Assembly: GCA_964591175.1 (NCBI GenBank)
Contig: CAZQAF010000008.1
Coordinates: 14,756-78,755 of the forward strand
Direction of reading: 5' to 3'
Origin: UBA11574 sp964591175
GTDB lineage: Bacteria; Desulfobacterota; Desulfobacteria; Desulfobacterales; UBA11574
Length of the DNA: 64,000 nt
Shown: positions 51,496 to 59,790 of the stretch, piece by piece
Numbering within the stretch: the stretch's first letter is position 1
Layout of the letters: each line of letters opens with the position of its first letter
Notes under the pieces: generated by a model
The model's input: the letters and a program-made list of their open reading frames with translations, nothing else
What the model was told of the DNA's origin: nothing
Databases searched by the model: none
Program-made: the position numbers and the translations under genes

Positions 51496-51984
51496 ATGAG
51501 CGACATTTACAAATTTTTAGATGACCATCATATCGAATACGAACGCCATGACCATCCGCCGGTCTATACCGTTGAGGACGTCAACCGCCTGGTTCCCCCT
51601 CTCGATGCAGCCAAAACAAAAAGTCTTTTCCTGCGCGATGCCAAAGGCATAAGGCACTTTCTGGTAATTGTAAACGGCGAAAAACGGGTCGATCTGAAAG
51701 CATTGCCCGGTCTTCTCAAAAGCAGCCGGTTGCGGTTCGGTTCTCCGGATCGCCTTAAAAAATATCTGGGCGTGGATCCCGGCTCGGTCTCCCTCTTCAG
51801 TGCTGTCAATGATACGGATATGGCCGTCGAAATTATCATGGACAGCGCGCTGTGGCAGTCGGACGCTTTTCAATTTCATCCCCTTGTCAACACCACCACC
51901 CTGGTTATTTCAAGGGACAATGTTCAGCGATTTCTGTATCAAACCGGTCACAACGCTCAAATACTCGACGTCCCGGGATTGTAG
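51496..51984 (+). CDS. ProX-type prolyl-tRNA editing deacylase
   Basis: YbaK-fold trans-editing protein of 162 residues that hydrolyses Ala-tRNA-Pro in the ProX/PrdX subgroup. The core T-K-S-L-F-L-R-D with the essential Lys, then V-I-V-N-G-E-K-R-V-D-L-K and G-S-V-S-L-F-S match. AAAGGAGTC precedes the ATG at 51496. It is divergent from putA with 100 bases between, linking proline breakdown with proofreading of proline incorporation. This link is inferred from position. Confidence 0.88.
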   Translation: MSDIYKFLDDHHIEYERHDHPPVYTVEDVNRLVPPLDAAKTKSLFLRDAKGIRHFLVIVNGEKRVDLKALPGLLKSSRLRFGSPDRLKKYLGVDPGSVSLFSAVNDTDMAVEIIMDSALWQSDAFQFHPLVNTTTLVISRDNVQRFLYQTGHNAQILDVPGL

Positions 51985-52327
51985 CACCTGACCGAAATCC
52001 CTGTTTTCGGTCAGAAATTCGAAATCCGAAGCACGAAATCCCAAACAATATCAAATGATCAAAATCCAAATGACCAAAACGGATAGTCGGCAAAACTATA
52101 TTCTCGCGCAGAGATGCAGGATCAGTAGGAAAACGAAACCTTGACAATTGTGGACCTCCGAACGAGGCCCCCTGTACCTTGAACCCTTTTTGACGTTTTG
52201 AACATTCGAACATTTTGATTTTGGATTTGTTTCGAATTTCGATATTCGGATTTCAAAGCATCCCTTTCATACCGGATCGGTAGAACCTTTCAGGGTACAC
52301 CACTGGAAGTGGTGGGTTTAAATCAAA
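51985..52327. repeat. Intergenic region with dispersed GAAATCCGAAGCACGAAATC repeat, copy 2
   Basis: The left part at 52015-52045 has TTCGAAATCCGAAGCACGAA and the right part at 52225-52255 has TCGAATTTCGATATTCGGAT, near complements of each other and of the copy at 34010-34165. Between them the sequence is unrelated to that copy, so only the arms are conserved. No gene is seen. The ATTTCG/CGAAAT arms could pair over about 200 bases. Confidence 0.65.
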
Positions 52328-52714
52328 CTAAGTCGTCCGGCACGCCACGCATTTGATCTCGATAACGGCGTCCTTGGGCAGCCGGCAGACCTCAACCACT
52401 GCCCTTGCCGGCCGATGCGCTAAAAAATATTCAGCGTAAACCTCGTTGAACGCAGCGAAATGGTTCAAATCGGTCACAAAAACATCGACGGCGACAATAT
52501 CCTTTAAGTCATATTCAGCGGCCTTAACGATCTGTAGAAGATTTTCCAGCGCCTGCCTGGCCTGAAGCGCAAAATCAGCGTTGACCAGTTCACCGGTATC
52601 CGGTTGTATACCGAGCTGACCGCTCACAAAAAGCCAGGGGGCCACCGCGATTCCCTGAGAATACGGCCCGATGGCTTTTGGCGCGTGCTCGGTTTGAATC
52701 ACCTTGCATGTCAT
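52328..52714 (-). CDS. ridA: RidA/YjgF-family enamine/imine deaminase
   Basis: RidA proteins hydrolyse reactive 2-aminoacrylate and related imines. This one has 128 residues with K-A-I-G-P-Y-S-Q-G, L-F-V-S-G-Q-L-G-I, the substrate-binding Arg near the end in R-P-A-R-A-V-V-E-V and the final I-E-I-K-C-V-A. AGGAGGATATT precedes the ATG. It starts 9 bases after the small membrane protein gene, so they share a transcript. Confidence 0.95.
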   Translation of the reverse strand: MTCKVIQTEHAPKAIGPYSQGIAVAPWLFVSGQLGIQPDTGELVNADFALQARQALENLLQIVKAAEYDLKDIVAVDVFVTDLNHFAAFNEVYAEYFLAHRPARAVVEVCRLPKDAVIEIKCVACRTT

Positions 52715-52723
52715 AATATCCTC

Positions 52724-52927
52724 CTACCAGTCATAGAGAATTTCCCAATGATCCTGAAACGACGGGTCTTTCTGTGTGTAATAATAAGACAGGATCTTTC
52801 CTTTGCCTTCTTTGATGTTTTTTCCTCTCTCCAGTATCGAAGAAAAATGGCCGGGCAATCGAATGTGCTTGAAGAGATAATCCGCACCGAGTCCGAAAAT
52901 AATAATGAGGGCCAAGCCGAACGCCAT
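52724..52927 (-). CDS. Small membrane protein of unknown function
   Basis: Protein of 67 residues with one N-terminal helix (A-F-G-L-A-L-I-I-I-F-G-L-G-A-D-Y-L-F) and a basic soluble tail. AAAGAGGTAG precedes the ATG. It lies directly upstream of ridA in the same operon. Not recognised as part of a larger protein, although the first 25 residues resemble the start of cation-antiporter helices. Confidence 0.6.
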   Translation of the reverse strand: MAFGLALIIIFGLGADYLFKHIRLPGHFSSILERGKNIKEGKGKILSYYYTQKDPSFQDHWEILYDW

Positions 52928-53027
52928 GTCTACCTCTTTTATAAATTTGCAGACATCCTGTTTGGGATAAATAGAATGAAACCATAATATACCCCAAAGT
53001 CACCGAGACACTAAGAAAGTATTTCAG

Positions 53028-53444
53028 TCATTCCCGTATCAGTTTTTTAATTTCATCCAGAAGGGGCGGCATCAGCGAACGCCATCTGGGCTGAATGGCT
53101 TTGTCCTCATACCAGCTAAATTCAACGGCATCCAATTTTTCAGGGATGGAATGGGTGTCGCCGGCACCGTATTTATGTTCCGGGTAGTATTCTACCCAAA
53201 GCATTCGGAGAGGATCGATGTTGAACGCTTTTGTGACGAGGGTGGCGATGTGGCTGCTGCAGCTCCTGATTGAAATCTTGCTGTCTTTAACATCGGAAAC
53301 AACGACGATTATCGGCCTTAAATACATCAAGCCCTTCTTGTTTCCTTTTTTGAGGTCATAGATGCGAAGCCTGCATTTTCCGCTGCCGAGCTTTAGCTTG
53401 CCGCCCCATCCGCTCCAGGCGTATATATCGTCGTAAATCAGCAT
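53028..53444 (-). CDS. Conserved hypothetical cytosolic protein
   Basis: Protein of 138 residues without signal peptide. Notable segments are W-S-G-W-G-G-K-L-K-L-G-S-G-K-C-R-L-R-I-Y-D-L and L-R-P-I-I-V-V-V-S-D, plus a His-bearing I-R-S-C-S-S-H-I-A-T-L-V. No family assigned. Base composition and codon use are like those of its neighbours, which supports a real gene. Confidence 0.7.
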   Translation of the reverse strand: MLIYDDIYAWSGWGGKLKLGSGKCRLRIYDLKKGNKKGLMYLRPIIVVVSDVKDSKISIRSCSSHIATLVTKAFNIDPLRMLWVEYYPEHKYGAGDTHSIPEKLDAVEFSWYEDKAIQPRWRSLMPPLLDEIKKLIRE

Positions 53445-53688
53445 GGCATCTCGTCAAGCAAATGACCGGCTGAAAGATGAGCCTGCGGCTGTTGGAAGTT
53501 GAAGGCCCAGATATTTTTGCCTCAAACCCTGGTCGTCTGCGGCACCGCCGGTCCGAAGGATTCCGGACGCTTTCGGAGAGGCGGGTAAACCTAAAGCGAA
53601 GCGCTCCTCCAACCTAATGCCGTCGAATTCAATATTCTGATATTACCTGACCGCCACTTTCCGCTCGGGCATCAATTTAAGCAAATGG

Positions 53689-53934
53689 TTATCTCGTATG
53701 GCCGGGAATTTCATAAGTGGTGCACGAACCGCTTTGACAGGTTCTGGTCTGTGATTTGACCCCCTGACTTTTTCCGGAACCTTCTCCCATGCTGTAGCTG
53801 GTTGAGCTGAGAACCCGTTCAAGTTCCTCGCACTTGCATTTCGGGCATTTAAGCTCTATCTCTTCATCCTGGTTCATGACAAGCAGTTCAATAAATTCCT
53901 CACATTTTAAACATTTAAATTCATATATCGGCAT
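53689..53934 (-). CDS. FmdB-family zinc-ribbon regulatory protein
   Basis: Small protein of 81 residues. The FmdB zinc ribbon is complete: M-P-I-Y-E-F-K-C-L-K-C ... L-K-C-P-K-C-K-C, four Cys in two C-x2-C knuckles. A Ser/Gly-rich tail with a C-x4-C motif follows. GGGAG precedes the ATG at 53934, and the palindrome ATAAAATCG-N5-CGATTTTAT lies just before it. FmdB-like proteins are thought to act in metal or transcription control; the target is unknown. Confidence 0.92.
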   Translation of the reverse strand: MPIYEFKCLKCEEFIELLVMNQDEEIELKCPKCKCEELERVLSSTSYSMGEGSGKSQGVKSQTRTCQSGSCTTYEIPGHTR

Positions 53935-53945
53935 AGCTACTCCCA

Positions 53946-53968
53946 ATAAAATCGTGTAACGATTTTAT
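53946..53968. repeat. Palindromic repeat copy 1 (before fmdB ribosome site)
   Basis: ATAAAATCG-TGTAA-CGATTTTAT, perfect 9-bp arms. It ends directly before TTGGGAG, the ribosome site of the FmdB gene on the minus strand. Related copies are at 61731, 63919 and 63978. Confidence 0.8.
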
Positions 53969-54064
53969 GAAACTCCCGTCCGCTGAAAGCGGAACCGGAT
54001 TTATTTAAAAGCTTTATTTTTTATCATCTCCCCAAAATTGTCAAGATATACCTGAATCAACTGC

Positions 54065-54115
54065 CACCCGCAAAGCGGGTGACTTGAATTTGTCCGCCGC
54101 TTTATGGCGGACAAA
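54065..54115. repeat. Two adjacent hairpins between histidine kinase and fmdB
   Basis: CACCCGC-AAA-GCGGGTG (54065-54081) and TTTGTCCGCC-N7-GGCGGACAAA (54089-54115, perfect 10 bp) stand in a row after the histidine kinase stop. They are likely bidirectional transcription stops or part of a dispersed repeat. The remaining intergenic DNA (53969-54198) shows nothing else. Confidence 0.6.
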
Positions 54116-54198
54116 GACAAAAGCGCGTCTGCCCGCGACACTCTCGCTTGCGAGGCAGGCGGATCCGTGATTTCGATGTTGAATTTGTATCCGGATAT

Positions 54199-56385
54199 TT
54201 AAGCACCTGCCGGCAGCCTGACCTCGAATGCCGCTCCGGCACTTCCGTCATCATCGAGCTTTAGCGTGCCACCATGTTTGGCCACTATTTCGTGGCAGAT
54301 ATACAATCCCAGACCGGTGCCTTTGCCGACGACCTTGGTGGTGAAAAAAGGTTTGAAAATATCCTGCCGGATCGGCTTGGGAATTCCGGGCCCGGTATCT
54401 TTGCACGTAAACACCGCCTGTCTCTTATCTGCATCAAAATGCGTCGAAAGAAAAATCGTCCCCTTGATGTCCAAAACCGCCTGAATCGCATTTTGGATGA
54501 TATTCAAGGCCACCTGACCTAAATTTGCAAAATTTCCCCGGATATCCGGAAGATCCCGGGCATATGATTCAACAATGTTCAGATCGGTGTATTTGTACTG
54601 ATTGTAGAGAACCCGCAATGCGTCTTTGATGACGCCGTTAAGGGCCACTGATTCCGAGTATGTCTGGGTTTGTCTGGAAAGCCCCAGAAGACTTGAAACG
54701 ATCGATCTTGCCCTGACAAGTTCCTTGTCCGCAAACTTGAGATCATCGACCAGGTCCGGACCCGGTAATATATCGGCACCCGGTCGTTCGATATCCTCGA
54801 TGGCGGACTGGACCAGGCTGGTGACCGTTGTCAGGGGGTTGTTCAGTTCATGGGCAACGCCGGCAACCAACTGGCCGATGGCGGCCAGGCTTTCCGAACG
54901 AATGAGCTGCTCCTGGGTTCGCTCCTTTTCGGACAAGGCCTGTTCCAGATCCCGGGTTCTTTCCTCGACTTTTTGTTCGAGCGCTTTGTTCATATCATCG
55001 ATGATTTTATAGGAACGGGCATTTTCAAGGGCCAGCGCGCTCTGGCTCGAAAGGGTTTCAAGAAGATCCATATCCTCCTGTGTATAAAGATCACCGGACC
55101 GCTTTTTCCCCAGGACAATGAATCCATTCAACCGGTCCTTGAATACCATTGGAAGGGCTATTTCAGCCTTCAACGTCTCTAAATCCAACAGCACAGCTTT
55201 CGCATCAGCCTCCCGAGCCTGTTTGAAAACGTTTCTTTTAACGGCCGGTCTCCGGCGGGTTTTCATCCATTGGATCAACGGGGATTCTTGAGGCCATGTT
55301 GCCGGCGGGTCGAAACCGGCACGTATTGAATTTGCCGAAACATTGATCAAATGTTGTCCGGAAGTGTTCAACATAAAGACGGCACAGTACTTTACCAGCA
55401 TGGTTTCCGCCACCGTATCGGTCAACAGTTTTGCAACGGCGTCATAATCCAGCACAGAGACAATCATTTGACTGACCTGTTTGAGCGTTCTTTGGTAATC
55501 ATACTTTTTCTTGTAGAAAATACGATCCACAAACTCCTGAACAACGGATTTCAGCGGACCGAAGACAAAAGCGATCAAAAGAAAAAAGAGGACGGGAATA
55601 TAAATGGCATCAGAAAAACGGCTATTTTTAAAAACAGCGTTGGCCAAAAGGATGATCAAAGCATATAAACACGTTAGAAATGCGGTTAACAAGGAATAAA
55701 CGAGGCTTTTTCTGATCAATATTCCCATGTCCAGAAGGTCGTGTTTGAAAAGTCCGACCGCAAAAACAATGAGCGGAATAAAGCTTAAATTCCCGGGAGG
55801 ATACACGGGATATCCACTGATCGGAAAGACATCCAGCCCGTTCATCAGGCCCATAACCCCGAATCCCGCAAACAAATATTTGAGCCTGTTTTTGTGAGAA
55901 CCATCGGTTTCGCGGCGGATCGCCTGGTAGATGATGACCAACACATAAAAGGTCACCAGTAGGCAGGCCAGACCGAAAAAAGGATATATGACGCCGCCAC
56001 GGGCAAAATACCCGAAATAATACTTTTGCATGGATGCGATATAAAACGGGGTGGGTGTAAAACACATGAGGATAAATGCATAGACATAGGAAGATCTGAC
56101 CAGCCATTTTCTCCCGGAGATATTGAGATAGCGATGAAAAAAATGGATATATACCGGAAAAAGATACACGATAAAAAAATGATCCCAGCGGCTGACACGA
56201 AGCGCCGCCGCCATTGAGGAGGTATTGAACGCAAAAAGAATGTCAGAATAAAGAAAAGCGCCGAGTATGCAGATGGTCAAAAAAAGAAAGTTCGTTTGGG
56301 TCCTTTGACCTCTGAAAATCGCCAAAGCAGCAAGTGCAACAAAGCAGACGAGCGTCAGTAGCGGCGGAATGCTGTAAAATGTCAT
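54199..56385 (-). CDS. Membrane sensor histidine kinase with GAF domain
   Basis: Sensor kinase of 728 residues. The first 245 residues hold seven to eight helices of 7TM-type sensor. A cytoplasmic GAF-like domain follows (about 310-465), ending L-E-T-L-S-S-Q-S-A-L-A-L-E-N-A-R. A coiled coil leads to the H-box V-A-H-E-L-N-N-P-L-T-T-V, N-box N-I-I-Q-N-A-I, G1 D-T-G-P-G-I-P and G2 G-K-G-T-G-L-G-L. This matches NtrB-class kinases that pair with sigma-54 activators. Candidate partners in the window are the lone receiver (61750) and the activator at 62504, but neither is adjacent. Confidence 0.93.
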   Translation of the reverse strand: MTFYSIPPLLTLVCFVALAALAIFRGQRTQTNFLFLTICILGAFLYSDILFAFNTSSMAAALRVSRWDHFFIVYLFPVYIHFFHRYLNISGRKWLVRSSYVYAFILMCFTPTPFYIASMQKYYFGYFARGGVIYPFFGLACLLVTFYVLVIIYQAIRRETDGSHKNRLKYLFAGFGVMGLMNGLDVFPISGYPVYPPGNLSFIPLIVFAVGLFKHDLLDMGILIRKSLVYSLLTAFLTCLYALIILLANAVFKNSRFSDAIYIPVLFFLLIAFVFGPLKSVVQEFVDRIFYKKKYDYQRTLKQVSQMIVSVLDYDAVAKLLTDTVAETMLVKYCAVFMLNTSGQHLINVSANSIRAGFDPPATWPQESPLIQWMKTRRRPAVKRNVFKQAREADAKAVLLDLETLKAEIALPMVFKDRLNGFIVLGKKRSGDLYTQEDMDLLETLSSQSALALENARSYKIIDDMNKALEQKVEERTRDLEQALSEKERTQEQLIRSESLAAIGQLVAGVAHELNNPLTTVTSLVQSAIEDIERPGADILPGPDLVDDLKFADKELVRARSIVSSLLGLSRQTQTYSESVALNGVIKDALRVLYNQYKYTDLNIVESYARDLPDIRGNFANLGQVALNIIQNAIQAVLDIKGTIFLSTHFDADKRQAVFTCKDTGPGIPKPIRQDIFKPFFTTKVVGKGTGLGLYICHEIVAKHGGTLKLDDDGSAGAAFEVRLPAGA

Positions 56386-56472
56386 AACATTCTTTGGATT
56401 GATGATTTATGATTGTTGATTGACGGTGTCGCTCGCGGAGCGACCAAGTAAAATATCCGCGCAGATCCGTTA
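56386..56472. other. Short spacer before the 262-bp element
   Basis: Between the histidine kinase start and the structured element; contains CGCTCGCGGAGCG, a small GC-rich hairpin near 56430-56442. No gene. Confidence 0.4.
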
Positions 56473-56734
56473 AACCCTAAATGAGCGTAAACAAAACCGA
56501 TAGGGATTATAATATTCTAATACCATTGAATAATTTGACAATTTGAACAGTTTTTAATATCTCTACTAACATTAAGAAATGAATTCTGCAGTTTTAAATC
56601 GGTTTTGTTTACCCGACGGGAAAGCCGATGATACCCCATCTCCTTCGTTGCCGAGGGCTCGCGGTAGATGACTACAGCTTCACCCTCGGACGCCTTGGAT
56701 CTGGGGCATCCTCGACTTTCGCTCAATTAGGGTT
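56473..56734 (-). mobile_element. Structured 262-bp repeat element, copy A
   Basis: Terminal inverted repeats AACCCTAAATGAGCG (56473-56487) and CGCTCAATTAGGGTT (56720-56734) match at 14 of 15. A second perfect 14-bp pair, TAAACAAAACCGAT (56488-56501) with ATCGGTTTTGTTTA (56598-56611), encloses an AT-rich loop. The rest (56612-56719) folds on the minus strand as a long stem, an inner stem CCGAGGG/CCCTCGG and a GTAG/CTAC hairpin. The copy at 62237-62498 has the same plan in the opposite orientation. No coding sequence is present. It is either a miniature transposable element or a repeated structured RNA. Confidence 0.75.
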
Positions 56735-56772
56735 ATATCCGCGCCATCTATGTCCTATAAATAAAAAATGAC

Positions 56773-58482
56773 CTATGGCGGTCTGGCACTATCAAGCATT
56801 TCACGGGCGTGATCCATGATCGCTTTGGTAATTTTTTCCCCTCCCAGCATCCGGGCGATCTCTTGAACACGTTCTTCTTCGTTCAAACGCTTGATAAACG
56901 TCTTTGTTCTGCCGTTCGAAACATGTTTTGAAATGCTGAAATGATGATCTCCGAATTTTGCAATCTGGGGCAAATGGGTAATGCAGATAATCTGGTGACG
57001 GCCGGCAAGAACCGACAGCTTTTTGCCCACCACATCGGCCACGCCCCCGCCGATGCCGGCATCAACTTCATCAAAGACAATGGTCTCCACTGCCTCTGTT
57101 TGGGCAAGAATGGCCTTTAACGCCAGAACGATTCTGGACAGTTCACCCCCTGAAACGATATGGGACAAATCTTTGAGCGGTTCTCCCACATTCGGTGCGA
57201 TCAGAAAAGAGACCCGGTCGATGCCGGTTTCCTGAACGGCATTTTTCTCGACAATCAGGTAAGGATCGACATTTCTTTCCGCGGGCATGGCCTGAAAAGA
57301 AACTTCAAATTGAGTTCTGGGCATTTTTAAAGCAGCCAGTTCGTTTTCTACCAGACCTGCCAGTATTTTGGCTTTCTGTTTTCTTTTTTCGGAAAGCGTT
57401 GTCGCAAGCTCAACCAGCGTGCCATGCAGCCGTGAAAGCTTTTTTTCAATATCTTCGATGTGGTCTGTCAGCCCTGTCAGATTCGACAGTTCCTGTTCGA
57501 TGGTTTCCTGCCGTGAAAACAACGCATCCAGCGTGCCGCCGTATTTTCGTTTCAACCGGGTTAAAGTATTCAGACGATCTTCAATGGCTTCGAGACGGCT
57601 TTCATTCATCTCGATGTTTTTCAAGTAGGCCCGCAGCTCTTCGGCGATGTCTTCTATTTCAAAAGCCGTCCCGGATATGCGCTTGGCGGGCAGGGCCAGT
57701 GCAGGATCGATCAATGCCGCCTTTTCAAGATCCTTTTTTGCCTGCAAAAGGTGTTCGACAACAGCTCCTTGGGAATCATACAGGGATTCGATGCAGTCAC
57801 GAGCCGCTTGGAAAAGGGCTTCACTGTTTTTCAGCCGTATCCGTTCCTGTTCCAGGTCTGAATCCTCTCCCGGGGTTATTCCCGCCTCCTGGATCTCTTT
57901 TTTCTGGAATTCAAGCAACTGGATATGTTCTGCCTGCCGAAGTTTTTTGGCTTTCAGATCGTTTATGCGCTGAACCAAGGGAACGATCTCATGAAAACAC
58001 CGGTAAACCGCATCCCGGAGGGCCGTTAATCCGCCGAATTGATCGATGACGGCGAGTTGCTGATCCTCTTTCAGCAGGCCCTGATGTACGTGCTGACCTG
58101 AGATACTGGCCAAATTCTCGGTGATCATATTCAGGAGCTGAATGGTGGACAGGCGCCCGTTGATATAAATCCGGTGCCGGTCCTTTCGGGAAATAATTCT
58201 TCTGATCAAAAGTCCTTCTTCCGGGTCATACGCATTTTCCGTCATCATCCTGACAATTTCGGGCTGGCCTTTAATCTGAAACAGTGCTTCGAGCTCTGCG
58301 GCTTCACACCCGGCACGAACGAGTTTGGCGGTGGCGCGGCTTCCCAAAAGAAGGTTGACGGCATTGATGATGATAGATTTACCGGCGCCGGTCTCTCCGC
58401 TCAAAACCGTCAATCCGTCGGAAAAGGATATCTTCAGATCATCGATGATGGCAAAATTTCTAATGGAAAGTTCTTGAAGCAT
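56773..58482 (-). CDS. recN: DNA repair protein RecN
   Basis: SMC-like ATPase of 569 residues for recombinational repair of double-strand breaks. Walker A is G-E-T-G-A-G-K-S, the coiled-coil arms span about 150-360, and the C-terminal lobe has signature V-S-G-G-E-L-S-R and Walker B T-I-V-F-D-E-V-D-A-G-I-G-G. The length is normal. It is monocistronic, with the 262-bp element just past its stop. Confidence 0.96.
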   Translation of the reverse strand: MLQELSIRNFAIIDDLKISFSDGLTVLSGETGAGKSIIINAVNLLLGSRATAKLVRAGCEAAELEALFQIKGQPEIVRMMTENAYDPEEGLLIRRIISRKDRHRIYINGRLSTIQLLNMITENLASISGQHVHQGLLKEDQQLAVIDQFGGLTALRDAVYRCFHEIVPLVQRINDLKAKKLRQAEHIQLLEFQKKEIQEAGITPGEDSDLEQERIRLKNSEALFQAARDCIESLYDSQGAVVEHLLQAKKDLEKAALIDPALALPAKRISGTAFEIEDIAEELRAYLKNIEMNESRLEAIEDRLNTLTRLKRKYGGTLDALFSRQETIEQELSNLTGLTDHIEDIEKKLSRLHGTLVELATTLSEKRKQKAKILAGLVENELAALKMPRTQFEVSFQAMPAERNVDPYLIVEKNAVQETGIDRVSFLIAPNVGEPLKDLSHIVSGGELSRIVLALKAILAQTEAVETIVFDEVDAGIGGGVADVVGKKLSVLAGRHQIICITHLPQIAKFGDHHFSISKHVSNGRTKTFIKRLNEEERVQEIARMLGGEKITKAIMDHAREMLDSARPP

Positions 58483-58753
58483 ATCTGTAAAATAGAACGA
58501 TGGAATATTGGAATAATGGAATATTGGGCACTAGGGAACTGACATGTTTCTATCGCACATCATCGGATATTTGTAAAGATGCTTGTTTTTTATCGAGAAT
58601 AACGCTAAATTTGAGCATCACCTTCCGATGAGTTATGGTTAATTAATGCATGGACAGTTGCGCTGTCAATGGTTAGGATGGTTTAGAGGATCGTTAGGGT
58701 GGCGAATGCTTCTGGCGAACCAAACGATCCTAACGAACTAAAGGATTCCCCTC

Positions 58754-59506
58754 ATGTCTGAAAAAGGTATCGTATTTTTTCCTGAACGCTATCTCGAGGC
58801 CACGCCCAAAGATTACCGGTTGAATGACTATGACGATGTGTTTTTCCCGGCCGAAGACGGTACCCGCCTGCACGGCTGGTTTGTCAACGGACCGGACGAA
58901 CGGGCGGTGCTGCTGTGGTTTCACGGCAATGCCGGCAATATCAGCCACCGGCTCCACAACCTTAAAAAATTACACGACGCACTCCAGATTCCCATCTTTA
59001 TTTTTGATTACCGTGAATACGGCCTGAGCCAAGGAGAGATCTCAAAAGGCGGCACTTTCTCGGACGCTCACGGCGCGTTTCGATATCTCATCGATGAAAA
59101 AGGGTTCAATGCATCTTCCGTGCTACTCTTCGGCCGGTCGCTGGGAACCGCGCTGGCCGTGGACATTGCCGCACGGGAAAATTGCCTGGGCGTTATTTTG
59201 GAATCGGCATTCACCTCCACGGATGACATCATGCAGCGCTACTTTCCTTTTTTTAAATCGCCGATGACGTCCACGGTTAAATACGACAGCCTGTCTTTGA
59301 TTGATAAGATCAAACCGCCCCTTCTATTCATCCACGGACAGTTCGACCAGACCATTCCCATCTCAATGGCCCGCCGCCTGTTCGAAAAGGCTCGCACGGT
59401 AAAAGAATTCTATGAAATTCCAGGCGCCGACCACAATGACACCTACCTGGTGGGCGGCCACGAATACTTTGCCGTGTGGCAAAAATTCCTGATCAGATGT
59501 CTATAA
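58754..59506 (+). CDS. Alpha/beta hydrolase, BEM46/ABHD13-like
   Basis: Serine hydrolase of 250 residues. Oxyanion region W-F-H-G-N-A-G-N-I-S-H-R, nucleophile L-F-G-R-S-L-G-T-A-L, acid in H-G-Q-F-D-Q-T-I-P and histidine in G-A-D-H-N-D-T-Y match the BEM46-like group. Such proteins normally have an N-terminal membrane helix, which is absent here. Substrate unknown. Divergent from recN. Confidence 0.9.
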   Translation: MSEKGIVFFPERYLEATPKDYRLNDYDDVFFPAEDGTRLHGWFVNGPDERAVLLWFHGNAGNISHRLHNLKKLHDALQIPIFIFDYREYGLSQGEISKGGTFSDAHGAFRYLIDEKGFNASSVLLFGRSLGTALAVDIAARENCLGVILESAFTSTDDIMQRYFPFFKSPMTSTVKYDSLSLIDKIKPPLLFIHGQFDQTIPISMARRLFEKARTVKEFYEIPGADHNDTYLVGGHEYFAVWQKFLIRCL

Positions 59507-59790
59507 CCCGAAACCAGATCATCACATATGCTCTCCCCTTGATTTGGGTTGAGACAACTATTTTAAGATCATGTTCTGCATAACTAATCAATATCTTGAC
59601 AAATGTTGTGGTAATTGGGAATATATAGATTCCTTCATGCGGCAACTTTTAGCCGTGCAAGGAGTTGATAGTGAAATAAATGGGTATCTCAATTCATTAT
59701 CAGATCAAACATGCAGGCATTCCGGGATAATTGGCATACGCCATGGAATCTCGGTTTTATGTCGGATTTTTTATAATGGAAGGAGCATTT
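59507..59790. other. Region before the Sec-DsbA gene, with candidate promoter
   Basis: TTGACA at 59596-59601 is followed by a 17-base spacer and GAATAT/ATATAT. A reading frame at 59571-59804 has no family support and no ribosome site. No other gene is seen. The strong ribosome site GGAAGGAG at 59778-59785 belongs to the next gene. Confidence 0.45.
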
